DNA from: Candidatus Kuenenia hertensis
GTDB lineage: Bacteria > Planctomycetota > Brocadiia > Brocadiales > Brocadiaceae
Assembly (NCBI GenBank): GCA_021646465.1
Contig: SOET01000009.1
Coordinates: forward strand, 1 to 64,000
DNA: 64,000 nucleotides
Direction of reading: 5' to 3'
Part shown: positions 18,296 through 27,134 of the stretch, piece by piece
How the letters are laid out: every line of letters starts with the position of its first letter
Numbering within the stretch: position 1 is the stretch's first letter
Made by a program: the position numbers and the translations under genes
The notes under the pieces: model-generated
Database searches by the model: none
What the model saw: the letters and a program-made list of their open reading frames with translations, nothing else
Told to the model about the DNA's origin: nothing

Positions 18296-19777
18296 ATGAA
18301 AAAACTTGTGCTTATCAACCCACATCCGATTGGCAATGTGGGGGAAGAAAATGTTTCCGTATTAAATCAGATGCCGGTAAATCTTGGTTATTTGAAAGTT
18401 TTGACGCCGAAAAACTGGGAGGTTGACATCATTGACGAAACACAAGAATATGCGATTGATGAAACCACCGGAGACATTACTTTCGGAGGTGCTGACCTTG
18501 TGGGGATTACGTCTGTAAGTTATCAGGCAGACCGTGCATACAAAATAGCAACAGCCTGTAGAAAAAAAGGAATTCCCGTTATCATGGGGGGGATACATGC
18601 TACAAGCAATCCTGATGAGGCTGCAGAATATGTTGACAGTGTGGTAATCAGAGAGGCTATCACTCTTTGGGCAAAAATTATTGATGATTTCGAGAAGGGG
18701 TGTCTCCAGAAACGATATGATGGCGGCCTTACTCCTATGGAAATTTACTGCAATTTATATTCAGACAGAAAGTTTTTGAAAGATAAATACAAATACCGGT
18801 ATTCCGGGATCATTACCACCGCTGGGTGTCCGTTTGCCTGTGAATTTTGCTCCGTACCTCAGTTTCATGGCCAAAAATACAGGGAACGGCCTATAGATGA
18901 TATATTAAATGAATTTGAGTCCATAAAGGGTCAATACCGCGGTTTAATACTAACGGATGAAAATTTTTATGGGCATAGTAAGAAATCAAATGAACGTGTC
19001 CGCAATCTTTTTAAAAGAATGGTAGAGAGAGGTATCTATCAAAATTGGTTTGGCTTTACTTCTCTCAATATATACAAAGATGATGAAACTCTTGAGTACA
19101 TGGTAAAAAGCGGATGTGTTGGGGTGTTGATCGGTATAGAATCTATAGAAGAAGAATCTCTCAAATCCATGAACAAAAATGTGAATTTAAGGATATCCGT
19201 TGAAAGCTATTATGAGGCAATTGCCAATATCAGAAAGCACGGCCTTGCAGTATGGGGGACAATGGTCTTTGGAAACGATGCTGACACGCCTCGTACTTTT
19301 GAACGGGTGGCTGATTTTATCCTGGATTCTCATATAGACATTATGACATGCGGCATACTTTGCCCTTTTATCAATACACCGCTCTATCACCGTTTAAACA
19401 GGGATAACAGACTCTTTCGATTGAATTTCCCCGAAGACTGGAAATATTATACATCGCATCATTTGACATACGTATTGAAAAAACTTTCCCTGCAGGAAAT
19501 GATTGACGGGTTTCAATACCTCTACAACAGGATTTACGCTACGGATGTGTTGCGAAAGAGATTTCACAGTGCTAAGGATGAGTTAAACAATAACATGAAT
19601 GCCGCTATGTTCGCGTTTCGGGTGAATCTGGATTGGCAGAATGTATATCAGCATTTGATTCAAAATCTGAAAGATTTGCAGGCATCAGGAGATTATGAGG
19701 CAGCCTTAAAACGATACAATAACACAACAAAGCAGAACAAAGAGAAAAAATTTGCATCAGTTGAAGCAATTCCTTAA
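18296..19777 (+). CDS. B12-binding-type radical SAM enzyme
   Basis: 493 residues. Residues about 1-145 form a Rossmann-like cobalamin-binding-type domain (LVLINPHPIG, VGITSVSYQADRAY, IPVIMGGIHATSNP). The radical SAM core begins about 168 with the cluster motif CPFACEFC (C178, C182, C185) and continues through LILTDENFYG and GVLIGIESIEEESL. A C-terminal domain of about 130 residues completes the class B layout. Relatives methylate or rearrange unactivated carbons in lipids and natural products. It sits between acpS and a ketosynthase pair, so an acyl chain or acyl-ACP is the likely substrate. The reaction is not predictable from the sequence. Confidence 0.85.
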   Translation: MKKLVLINPHPIGNVGEENVSVLNQMPVNLGYLKVLTPKNWEVDIIDETQEYAIDETTGDITFGGADLVGITSVSYQADRAYKIATACRKKGIPVIMGGIHATSNPDEAAEYVDSVVIREAITLWAKIIDDFEKGCLQKRYDGGLTPMEIYCNLYSDRKFLKDKYKYRYSGIITTAGCPFACEFCSVPQFHGQKYRERPIDDILNEFESIKGQYRGLILTDENFYGHSKKSNERVRNLFKRMVERGIYQNWFGFTSLNIYKDDETLEYMVKSGCVGVLIGIESIEEESLKSMNKNVNLRISVESYYEAIANIRKHGLAVWGTMVFGNDADTPRTFERVADFILDSHIDIMTCGILCPFINTPLYHRLNRDNRLFRLNFPEDWKYYTSHHLTYVLKKLSLQEMIDGFQYLYNRIYATDVLRKRFHSAKDELNNNMNAAMFAFRVNLDWQNVYQHLIQNLKDLQASGDYEAALKRYNNTTKQNKEKKFASVEAIP

Positions 19778-19879
19778 AAGACTGTAAAGGAATTTTGCTT
19801 AAAATAGAAATTATTTGGGTCAACTTGTTCACATCATGAAGGTGAATAGTTGGCCTCTCTTATTTATGAGAACTGAAAA

Positions 19880-21091
19880 ATGACAAAAGTCGTCGTTACG
19901 GGATTAGGGTTGGTTACTCCGGTTGGAACGGGGTTAAAGAAAAGCTGGGAATCTTTTATACAAGGACGAGATGGTGCAAATGAAATGAAATCATTTGACA
20001 CCGCCTTATACAAGGTGCACCGATCGTGTGAGGTAGAGGATTTCCATCTCGATGTTGAACTGGAAAATCAGATCAGCGAAAATACCATTCACAAATATGT
20101 TTATTATGCGGCAAGAGAGGCGTTGAGGGAAAGCGGATTGTTGGACGATAAAGAATCAAACAGAGAACGATTCGGAATTGCCATCGGAACACTTGCCGCA
20201 GAGTTGACTCCTTTCGAAAGACTATTAAGAAAAGACACCTCTTTAAAAGATAACGGATTCGACAAGATAGTGGCTGCCGTATATCCACCAAATTCCATTA
20301 CCAATATACTGGCAAAATATTTTAACTTTGAAGGCCCCACAATGATCTCCCTTAATGCGTGTTCTTCTGGGAATCATGCTATTGCCTGGGCGTATGATCG
20401 TCTGGTTAGCAATAAGCTTGATGTGGTAATGGTGGGGGGGGGAGATATGATCCCTCAAACAGAATTTACCCACTTCCACAACCTTAAGGCCCTGGCGCCC
20501 GATAAATGTCAGCCTTTTGACAAAAACCGGAAGGGACTCATGATTGGTGAAGGTGCAGGTATCCTGATTATGGAGCGTTATGATTACGCAAAAAAACGCG
20601 GCGCCACCATTATTGCTGAAATGGCAGGGTACGGACTGAGCTGTGACGGGTTTCACATGACTGCCCCGCATCCGGAAGGGGAGGGGGCAGTAAAATGCAT
20701 GAGTGACGCTCTTAAAATGGCAAAAGTTAATCCTGCGGACATCGGGTATATTAATGCTCACGGAACGGGTACACCCCATAATGATAAAACGGAGACTATT
20801 GCAATAAAAAAAGTATTTGGCGATCACGCGTATAAAATTCCATGCAGTTCCACGAAGTCTATGGTAGGACACCTCATGGGCGCAGCAAGTGCGGTGGAGT
20901 CGGTAATATGTTGTTTAGTATTAAGGTATGGAATAATACCCCCAACAATTAATTATGAGACACCAGACCCCGAATGTGATCTCGATATAGTGCCAAATAA
21001 AGCCCGCGAGGTAAAAATATCGCGTATCGTTAATAACTCATTTGCCTTTGGAGGCAATAATGCAACTACAATCTTTACAAAATTAGAGTAA
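19880..21091 (+). CDS. 3-oxoacyl-ACP synthase (FabF-type, KS-alpha)
   Basis: 403 residues, a complete condensing enzyme. The Cys-His-His triad is intact: C161 in NACSSG, H294 in NAHGTGT and H331 in SMVGHLMGA. The substrate-gating loops typical of FabF are present (SFAFGGNN at the C-terminus). It catalyses decarboxylative Claisen condensation of malonyl-ACP with an acyl chain. A catalytically dead paralogue follows after 22 nt, which is the KS-alpha/KS-beta arrangement of type II polyketide systems rather than that of housekeeping fabF. The gap of 102 nt to the radical SAM gene holds no gene. Confidence 0.93.
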   Translation: MTKVVVTGLGLVTPVGTGLKKSWESFIQGRDGANEMKSFDTALYKVHRSCEVEDFHLDVELENQISENTIHKYVYYAAREALRESGLLDDKESNRERFGIAIGTLAAELTPFERLLRKDTSLKDNGFDKIVAAVYPPNSITNILAKYFNFEGPTMISLNACSSGNHAIAWAYDRLVSNKLDVVMVGGGDMIPQTEFTHFHNLKALAPDKCQPFDKNRKGLMIGEGAGILIMERYDYAKKRGATIIAEMAGYGLSCDGFHMTAPHPEGEGAVKCMSDALKMAKVNPADIGYINAHGTGTPHNDKTETIAIKKVFGDHAYKIPCSSTKSMVGHLMGAASAVESVICCLVLRYGIIPPTINYETPDPECDLDIVPNKAREVKISRIVNNSFAFGGNNATTIFTKLE

Positions 21092-21113
21092 ATAACCTAT
21101 AACAATAGAAAGC

Positions 21114-22346
21114 ATGAGAAAAAGAGTCGTCATAACAGGAATGGGGATAGTTTCGCCCCTTGGAAATACGAAAGAAGAATTTTGGAATGGTCTTATCGGG
21201 GGCAGGTCGGGCATTGCTCCGATGGCTTCTCTTGATCTTTCTCCGTACAAATCAAAATTGGGCGGGGAGGTTCGGAATCTCCAACCGGAAATTCATTTGG
21301 GGAAAAAGGGGTTGCGCTATTTAAATAAGGGGACTCATTTCCTGGGTTCTGCCACAAAAATGGCTTTCGATGATTCAAAATTGCCACAGGATGGTTCTCT
21401 GGGGGATCAGATAGGTATTGTTATTGGATCATCCCTGGGAAATTTTTCTGAAACTACAGATTATTTTCATGAAATAATAAGGAACAACCCGTCAGAATTG
21501 TCTCCCATGCTCAGTTATGATGTGGCGTTAAATTCATCCATAAATTATGTATCCGTAATATTTAAAGTGAAAGGACCTGTACGTACCGTTTCAGCAGGAT
21601 TTACGTCAAGCATTGACGCCATAGAAGATGCGTCAAGAATGATACAGAACGGCTTTGCAAAGGTTATGATAGCAGGTGGTGTTGAGCAGATATCCATTGA
21701 TTTGTATTTGATATTTTATTTGAGAAAATACCTTTCCGGTATCAATAGTGAGCAGGAAATCAGTGCTCCATTCGATGTAAAACGAAACGGATTTATTATG
21801 GCTGAAGGGAGCTACGTAATTATTCTTGAAGAGCTTCAACACGCGCTGGAAAGAGGCGCTACTATTTATGCAGAAATAAAGGGGTTTGGAAATACCTATG
21901 TAGGAGCAAAAAATTACTCAACCCTTGAAAGGGTAAGCAGCGTTGAAAAAGCAATGCAGGAAGCCTTGCGGAATGCCGGGATAAAAAAAGAAGATCTGGA
22001 CTGCATGAGCGCGAATGCGAATGGATGTCAGATTCAGGATCCGATAGAGGCAAACGCTATACAATTCCTGTATGGTGAAGACGTAAAGCACATCCCCATC
22101 TCAGCAATTAAATCAAACGTGGGAGAGTCTTATGGTACAGCAGGCGCCGCACAGCTTGTTTCAACGGTAATGTCTATTAATACAGGCATCATACCACACA
22201 TCATTAATCACGCGGAAAAAGAACCGGAGAACAACCTTAATCTCGTCCTCGACAAACCACTTCATAAACAAATCAACCATGCAATGGTCAACAACATGGA
22301 TTATGAAGGAAATAATTCGTGTATGGTAGTGAGCAGATTCAGTTGA
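21114..22346 (+). CDS. Catalytically dead ketosynthase paralogue (KS-beta/chain-length-factor-like)
   Basis: 410 residues with the full thiolase fold (MRKRVVITGMGIVSPLG start, GTAGAAQL near the end), but every catalytic position is changed. The nucleophile cysteine is replaced in SAGFTSS (about F163), the first histidine by asparagine in SANANG (N301) and the second by glutamate in SNVGESYG (E338). In type II polyketide and aryl-polyene systems such a partner forms a heterodimer with the active KS and sets chain length. There glutamine usually replaces cysteine; phenylalanine here is unusual. Tight spacing to KS-alpha (22 nt) and to the next gene (9 nt) supports one complex. Confidence 0.85.
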   Translation: MRKRVVITGMGIVSPLGNTKEEFWNGLIGGRSGIAPMASLDLSPYKSKLGGEVRNLQPEIHLGKKGLRYLNKGTHFLGSATKMAFDDSKLPQDGSLGDQIGIVIGSSLGNFSETTDYFHEIIRNNPSELSPMLSYDVALNSSINYVSVIFKVKGPVRTVSAGFTSSIDAIEDASRMIQNGFAKVMIAGGVEQISIDLYLIFYLRKYLSGINSEQEISAPFDVKRNGFIMAEGSYVIILEELQHALERGATIYAEIKGFGNTYVGAKNYSTLERVSSVEKAMQEALRNAGIKKEDLDCMSANANGCQIQDPIEANAIQFLYGEDVKHIPISAIKSNVGESYGTAGAAQLVSTVMSINTGIIPHIINHAEKEPENNLNLVLDKPLHKQINHAMVNNMDYEGNNSCMVVSRFS

Positions 22347-22355
22347 TGACATAAT

Positions 22356-22631
22356 ATGCAAATAACACAGGAAGATAGAGAACGATCTAACAGGTTTCGA
22401 TTCCTCAGAAAATGTATCGAAAGGAAATTGGAGCTGTACGGGCCAGGCATCGATTACGGATTAAAGGAAAGGTTTGTCGATTTCGGGAAAAACACGATCT
22501 TAGTTATCTTGAAAAAAAATACAATAAATGTAACACGTACCACACGGTATGATGAAATCGAAGGCATGAAAAATATTGCCTGGTTAAAAGAAATGGTGGA
22601 TGCATTCGAGAGCATTCCCGATTTTTTGTAG
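22356..22631 (+). CDS. Unknown 91-residue protein of the ketosynthase operon
   Basis: Begins 9 nt after KS-beta, so it is almost certainly co-translated. A charged N-terminal helix (EDRERSNRFRFLRKCIERK) is followed by a compact alpha/beta segment (RFVDFGKNTILVILKKNTINVTRTTRYDE would be three strands) and an amphipathic C-terminal helix. There is no DSL phosphopantetheine motif, so it is not an acyl carrier protein, and there is no signal or membrane segment. Position suggests an accessory subunit or dehydratase/cyclase-like helper, but no family is recognised. Confidence 0.7.
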   Translation: MQITQEDRERSNRFRFLRKCIERKLELYGPGIDYGLKERFVDFGKNTILVILKKNTINVTRTTRYDEIEGMKNIAWLKEMVDAFESIPDFL

Positions 22632-22710
22632 TTCAACATTGTATTATGCTTCGAGGTAGCCCTGTCAGGGTTAACACTCCGTCCACAAAAATTAAGCTGA
22701 AGTTTTTGTG

Positions 22711-22790
22711 CTGTCAGGAGTTTCCTCCTGACAGCAATCCACGCCGTGTCAAGGCGGCAGGCGGCAACTCCTGCCGCCACTGTTCATAAA
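22711..22790. repeat. Double-hairpin repeat, family A (copy 2, inverted)
   Basis: CTGTCAGGAGTTTCCTCCTG... (22711-22734) and GGCGGCAGGCGGCAACTCCT... (22753-22778) followed by TGTTCATAAA. It is the reverse complement of the element at 1591. A further short palindrome, TAGCCCTGTCAGGGTTA, lies at about 22657-22673. The element separates the ketosynthase operon from the ferredoxin-like gene and ends just before that gene's ribosome site. Confidence 0.85.
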
Positions 22791-22805
22791 TATTGGAGGA
22801 ATGCA

Positions 22806-23411
22806 TTGAAGCAATACGCAATGCTCTTTGACGCAGACAGATGCGTTTCCTGCAAAAGGTGCGTAGCCGCATGCAGGGAAGAAAATAACATTACGGGCGA
22901 ATGGAACAGGATATTTGTAAAAATGAAGGAATCTGAACGGGAATTTGCTCCGCCGGAACCATTCGTACAGATGTGTAATCAATGTAAAAACCCGGGTTGC
23001 GTTACCGCATGCCCTGTGGATGGAAAGGCAATTCATAAACGGGCAACAGACGGCATCATTCTTGTCGACCATGAAAAATGCACTGGTTGCGGAGAATGCG
23101 TCAAGGGTTGTCCTTACAATCTCATTCATATGAGTGAATGGAAGAATGCGAGAGGACAATGTGTTGCTGATAAATGCACGTTATGTTCTCATCGTTTTGA
23201 TTCATTCAATGAAGTTCCCGATGACTACGATCCGCCATGCGCACAGATTTGCCCGGTAGGAGCCCTCAAATTTGGAGAAAAAAAAGAACTTGACGAACTG
23301 GTAGAATGGAAAGGGAGGAAGGATGACGTTTTACGGAATGAAAAAAACAGTATCATTCCCAGCAACATTTCGCTGAAAAAGAGAAGGGTAGACCGGCAGG
23401 TGAGTTTATAA
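22806..23411 (+). CDS. Four-cluster ferredoxin-type electron-transfer subunit (NrfC/PsrB-like), orphan
   Basis: About 201 residues from the TTG at 22806, which has GGAGGA five nt upstream; the frame can be read further upstream only through the palindromic repeat. Sixteen cysteines are arranged for four [4Fe-4S] clusters: CVSCKRCVAAC, CNQCKNPGCVTAC, CTGCGECVKGC and CTLC...CAQIC. This is the beta-subunit type of molybdopterin oxidoreductases (DmsB, PsrB, NrfC). No catalytic or membrane partner is adjacent. There is no signal peptide. It may deliver electrons to the neighbouring radical SAM enzyme or to a distant partner; the sequence does not decide. Confidence 0.85.
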   Translation: MKQYAMLFDADRCVSCKRCVAACREENNITGEWNRIFVKMKESEREFAPPEPFVQMCNQCKNPGCVTACPVDGKAIHKRATDGIILVDHEKCTGCGECVKGCPYNLIHMSEWKNARGQCVADKCTLCSHRFDSFNEVPDDYDPPCAQICPVGALKFGEKKELDELVEWKGRKDDVLRNEKNSIIPSNISLKKRRVDRQVSL

Positions 23412-23423
23412 CCACTACATCAA

Positions 23424-24896
23424 TCAGAGAGAATAATCTCTGCTGCAAATGCCATATTTTTTGACTTTATAATACATTGTTTTATAATTAATGTTAAGAA
23501 TCTTTGCCGCCTGCCTCTTGTTTCCCCGTGTTTTTTTTAATGTTTCAGTAATGAATTTCTTTTCTGCATCTTCAATGCATTTGTTTACCATGTTACGAAG
23601 TGACTGGTTTTCATCGAAGTTCATTGCAAAATCTTTTGAAAATGCATTTTCACCCGTCTGTTGATGTATAAAATCGGGTTTATTGTTTATCACTTCTACG
23701 GTAGTTATTGATCCTAAATATCTTTTATCGATAATAAGATGCTTTGGTTCAATAAAGACTTCCGCTAAAAGCACAGCACGGCTGATTACATTTTTCAATT
23801 CCCTGACGTTGCCGGGCCAATCATATGAAAGCAATATTTCTAATGCTTCTTTCGTAATTGCACGAATATTTTTATTAAGTTCATTATTTGTTAAAGATAT
23901 GAATTTATTACAGAGAAACTCCACATCTCCTTTTCGTTGTCTTAAGGGCGGTATTTCAATAAAAAATTCGTTTAGCCTCTGATAAAGGTCCATTCTGAAC
24001 CGTCCGGCTTCTACTAAAGATTCTAGTCTTTCATTTCCCGCCGCAACGATGCGTACATCAACCTCTATTTCTTTGTTGCTCCCTATTGGTGTAATACGTT
24101 TTTCTTCAACAATACGCAGGAGTTTGCTTTGTGTGGACCAAGGTAAATTACCAATCTCATCAAGAAATATTGTTCCTCCTGATGCATGCTCGAATCGACC
24201 GATTTTCTTAAGGTGAGCACCGGTAAATGAACCCTTTTCGTGGCCAAAAAGCTCGCTTTCAACCAACGTATCCGGAATAGAGCTACAGTCAACAACTACA
24301 AATGGTTTGCTGCCTCTTGCACTGCGCTGATGGATGCAACGAGAAACCAATTCTTTCCCGGAACCTGTTTCTCCGAAAATGATTACGGTAAAATTTGTTG
24401 GTGCAACGCAGTTAATTTGTTCATTTAATTTTTCAATCACTTCGCTATAACCCATTTGTTCTGACAAGGGCATGGATTCTTTAAGTTGTGTTTTTAACAC
24501 AAATATTTCCTGACGCATTGCGTTTTCCTGGATCGCCCTTTTTACCGCCAGCAAAATATCATCATTACTAAATGGTTTTTTTATATAATCATATGCGCCA
24601 AATTTAATAGCATCTACTGCAAGTTTTACGTCTTCCTGCGCAGAAACAATGATGATTGGTATTTCTTTATTCATTAGTTTAATTTGCTTCAGTATTTCTA
24701 TGCCACTTATGTCCGGTAAATTAATATCGAGAATAATAAGGTCCGGTAGCTCTTTCTTATATGTTTCAATCCCGGAAGCACCATCGTATGCCGTATTTGC
24801 CGGGTATCCTGAATTTGTGAGAATACGCGCTATCATATTGCAAATACCAAAGTTGTCTTCAATTACCAAAATATTTATTTTACTGTTAAATGTCAT
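23424..24896 (-). CDS. Sigma-54-dependent response regulator (NtrC family)
   Basis: 490 residues: receiver domain about 1-125 (phospho-aspartate in LIILDINLP, conserved lysine in KKPF), AAA+ domain about 155-380 (GETGSGKE Walker A, FLDEIGNL Walker B, arginine-finger region), and a C-terminal FIS-type helix-turn-helix (GNKRQAAKILNINYKTMYYK). The sigma-54-contacting loop is GSFTGA instead of GAFTGA, a tolerated variant. It activates sigma-54 promoters when phosphorylated. The divergent kinase gene at 25413 has a sigma-54-like promoter and is a plausible partner and target. It is convergent with the ferredoxin-like gene (12 nt). Confidence 0.92.
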   Translation of the reverse strand: MTFNSKINILVIEDNFGICNMIARILTNSGYPANTAYDGASGIETYKKELPDLIILDINLPDISGIEILKQIKLMNKEIPIIIVSAQEDVKLAVDAIKFGAYDYIKKPFSNDDILLAVKRAIQENAMRQEIFVLKTQLKESMPLSEQMGYSEVIEKLNEQINCVAPTNFTVIIFGETGSGKELVSRCIHQRSARGSKPFVVVDCSSIPDTLVESELFGHEKGSFTGAHLKKIGRFEHASGGTIFLDEIGNLPWSTQSKLLRIVEEKRITPIGSNKEIEVDVRIVAAGNERLESLVEAGRFRMDLYQRLNEFFIEIPPLRQRKGDVEFLCNKFISLTNNELNKNIRAITKEALEILLSYDWPGNVRELKNVISRAVLLAEVFIEPKHLIIDKRYLGSITTVEVINNKPDFIHQQTGENAFSKDFAMNFDENQSLRNMVNKCIEDAEKKFITETLKKTRGNKRQAAKILNINYKTMYYKVKKYGICSRDYSL

Positions 24897-24977
24897 TGTA
24901 AATTTTAATTATGGAAATTCTGTGGTGAAAGTTCTGAAAATAATTACAAATACGGAATTTCAATCGTAAGGGTAGGC

Positions 24978-25044
24978 GTAGAGACGCATTGCAATGCGTC
25001 TCTACAAAATGTGTGGGCGTTGTTTTTGGTTGGCATTGCCAACC
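24978..25044. repeat. Two palindromes in the 24897-25412 gap (families E and F)
   Basis: GTAGAGACGCATTGCAATGC... (24978-25005) is a perfect 28-bp palindrome; the same sequence is at 30666-30693 and a near copy at 37169-37194. GGTTGGCATTGCCAACC (25028-25044) follows. Both are framed by GTAAGGGTAGG and CCCTACGATC, so together they make one nested element of about 90 bp. The remainder of this 516-base divergent gap is AT-rich and contains the putative sigma-54 site at 25316. Confidence 0.8.
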
Positions 25045-25315
25045 CTACGATCAAAAGCTGCCGTAAGATCTAATTAAAACAGCTTAAGATACCACATACA
25101 ATGAGTATTATCAATAAATTACTTAAAAATAGGGCATGTTTACCATAATAGTAAATATCATTTGTAGAAATTCTTAGGGTAATCAAACCATATTTTTTTG
25201 TTTGTTTTTAAATAGAATCTTTAAAACAAAAATTATTAATAAAAAGAAATTACGTATGTTATTATTCTTTAAATAGATACTGCATTTCTGCGAATTAACA
25301 AATAACAGTTTGAAA

Positions 25316-25332
25316 TTGGAACAGGTTTAGCT
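25316..25332 (+). promoter_or_regulatory. Candidate sigma-54 (-24/-12) promoter of the kinase gene
   Basis: TTGGAACAGGTTTAGCT matches YTGGCACGN4TTGCW at the essential GG and GC, spaced exactly 12 nt apart, with three mismatches elsewhere. It lies about 80 nt upstream of the ATG at 25413 and faces it. A divergent NtrC-type activator gene next door makes the assignment more credible. Seen by eye only. Confidence 0.4.
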
Positions 25333-25412
25333 TTTGGTTCGCAATGATTGTTAAAAAATTTTAACCAAATTGGTAAAACTTTTGAGACCGTTTTTGGGAA
25401 AAAAACAGTACA

Positions 25413-27134
25413 ATGCCTTTGAAAATAAATATTAACGAATTGTCTATAGGTGAAATATTTTTACTTTCAAAGCATATTAAGGAGCAGTGTAAAGATTTAA
25501 CATGTATGGAAGAAATTGCTCAGAACATGATGAGAATATTATACTGTTCATTTACTATGGAAAAGGAAATGAATCCCGTCGTATTGGCGCGTTTTTTCAA
25601 AGTATGTCAATATGAGCATCTTCCTGAAAATATTCAACATTACATAATGCGAAAGGAAAACAGGGAATATATTTCACCGGAAAATAAATACCTCACGCTA
25701 CTGGGGACATGGGGTGACATGAAGGAATGGAGAGAGAGAACCAGATCAACGAACTGCCAGGCATTCTCCATGAATAACCCTGATTTATTAAACAATTTTC
25801 CAATGATTTCAGCACTATTCAGCCAAATAGGATTCGAATTCCCCGAAGCTGCGTTACCGGATAAAAGTATTATGATTGAAGGCATGCATAAAAAATATGG
25901 AATTTTTTGTGTTGAAGAAGCAAGGGGAAGTAGTTTTATTCCAAAACAGGACGAATTTGTAAAACCGTATGATGTTCAATCGGTCATTGGTTTTGGCGGT
26001 ATGTATTCTACGGGCAACATCTATGCAGTAGTAGTATTTACACGAAAGAAGTTGAACAGAGAAAAGGCAAAATTGTTTTTGAGTATAAATCCTGCCATCA
26101 AGTGGACAACAATAGAACATGAGTTGTGCGGGAATATTTTTATTGGAAATAATAAAACTCTCTCCATGCAAGATAACAATAATGCATTTATTCCTGATTC
26201 CGAATCAAGCGGGCAAAGACAACACTTGAAGATCAAATGTGAAAATGAAAAAGCAGTTACCGCGGCTGAAGAATTAGATATGGCAAATGAGTACTTGATC
26301 GAAATGACTGCTGAATTGCGCGAATCAATTAAGAATAATGAAGAAATTATCCTTCGGCTTGAAGAAGCCAGCAGGGCAAAATCGCGTTTTTTATCAACGA
26401 TGAGCCATGAATTGCGTACTCCGCTTAACGCAATAATCGGGTTTAATGATTTGCTTTCTAATCAGTTTTATGGAAATCTAAATAAAAAACAGGTGGAATT
26501 TGTACGGCAGATTGGAGAAAGCGGCTTACATCTTCTTTCACTCATTAATGATTTACTCGAAATATCAAAGATTGATTCAGGTGCTATGTCCCTTGAGATG
26601 GAAAAAATTAACCCGGTAAATATGGTAAATGAAGTGTGTATGATGATGTGTGAACAGTTTTACAAAAAAAATATTGAGTTAAACATTCAGGTAATTTCAT
26701 CACTGCCTTCAATATATGCTGATGTGAAGAAATGCAAACAAATTATGTTTAACTTGCTGTCTAACGCACTCAAATATACACCTCAATGCGGTAATGTTGA
26801 TGTTGTTGTCTCAAAATCAGAGGGACCTTCGATTAAAATAGAGGTAAGAGATACCGGAATTGGGATAGAAGCGGATAAAAAAGGTGCAATATTTTCTGAG
26901 TTTTTTCAATCAAAACGTGTAAGAGATGAACAACGTGGAGGAGCTGGAATTGGGCTTCCGCTTACAAGGCGGTTAGTAGAATTACATGGGGGAATGATCG
27001 GTTTAGAGAGTAGGGTTGGCAAAGGAAGTGTGTTTTGGTTTACATTGCCAGTGGTGGCAGGAGTTTCCTCCTGCCACCCGAATTCCTGTGGACATAGGGG
27101 AGGTAAGCAGTTGCAGTCAGGAGGAAACTCCTGA
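25413..27134 (+). CDS. Soluble sensor histidine kinase with uncharacterised N-terminal sensor domain
   Basis: 573 residues, no membrane segment. Residues about 40-230 form a sensor domain seen in cyanobacterial and proteobacterial kinases (VVLARFFKVCQYEHLP; LTLLGTWGDMKEW; EEFVKPYDVQSVIGFGG; NIYAVVVFTRKKL). A coiled coil (about 275-325) leads into HisKA (MSHELRTPLN, phospho-histidine about 332) and HATPase_c (NLLSNALKYT, DTGIGIE, GGAGIGLPLTRRL). The domain ends at WFTLP. The remaining 27 residues are encoded by repeat family A, with the stop codon inside its second hairpin. No receiver domain is attached. The divergent NtrC regulator or the downstream response regulator may be its partner. Confidence 0.88.
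   Translation: MPLKININELSIGEIFLLSKHIKEQCKDLTCMEEIAQNMMRILYCSFTMEKEMNPVVLARFFKVCQYEHLPENIQHYIMRKENREYISPENKYLTLLGTWGDMKEWRERTRSTNCQAFSMNNPDLLNNFPMISALFSQIGFEFPEAALPDKSIMIEGMHKKYGIFCVEEARGSSFIPKQDEFVKPYDVQSVIGFGGMYSTGNIYAVVVFTRKKLNREKAKLFLSINPAIKWTTIEHELCGNIFIGNNKTLSMQDNNNAFIPDSESSGQRQHLKIKCENEKAVTAAEELDMANEYLIEMTAELRESIKNNEEIILRLEEASRAKSRFLSTMSHELRTPLNAIIGFNDLLSNQFYGNLNKKQVEFVRQIGESGLHLLSLINDLLEISKIDSGAMSLEMEKINPVNMVNEVCMMMCEQFYKKNIELNIQVISSLPSIYADVKKCKQIMFNLLSNALKYTPQCGNVDVVVSKSEGPSIKIEVRDTGIGIEADKKGAIFSEFFQSKRVRDEQRGGAGIGLPLTRRLVELHGGMIGLESRVGKGSVFWFTLPVVAGVSSCHPNSCGHRGGKQLQSGGNS

Noticed and set aside
22746-22805. N-terminal extension of the ferredoxin-like gene upstream of 22806
   Set aside because: These codons lie in the family A repeat; the ribosome site GGAGGA is downstream of them and serves the TTG at 22806.
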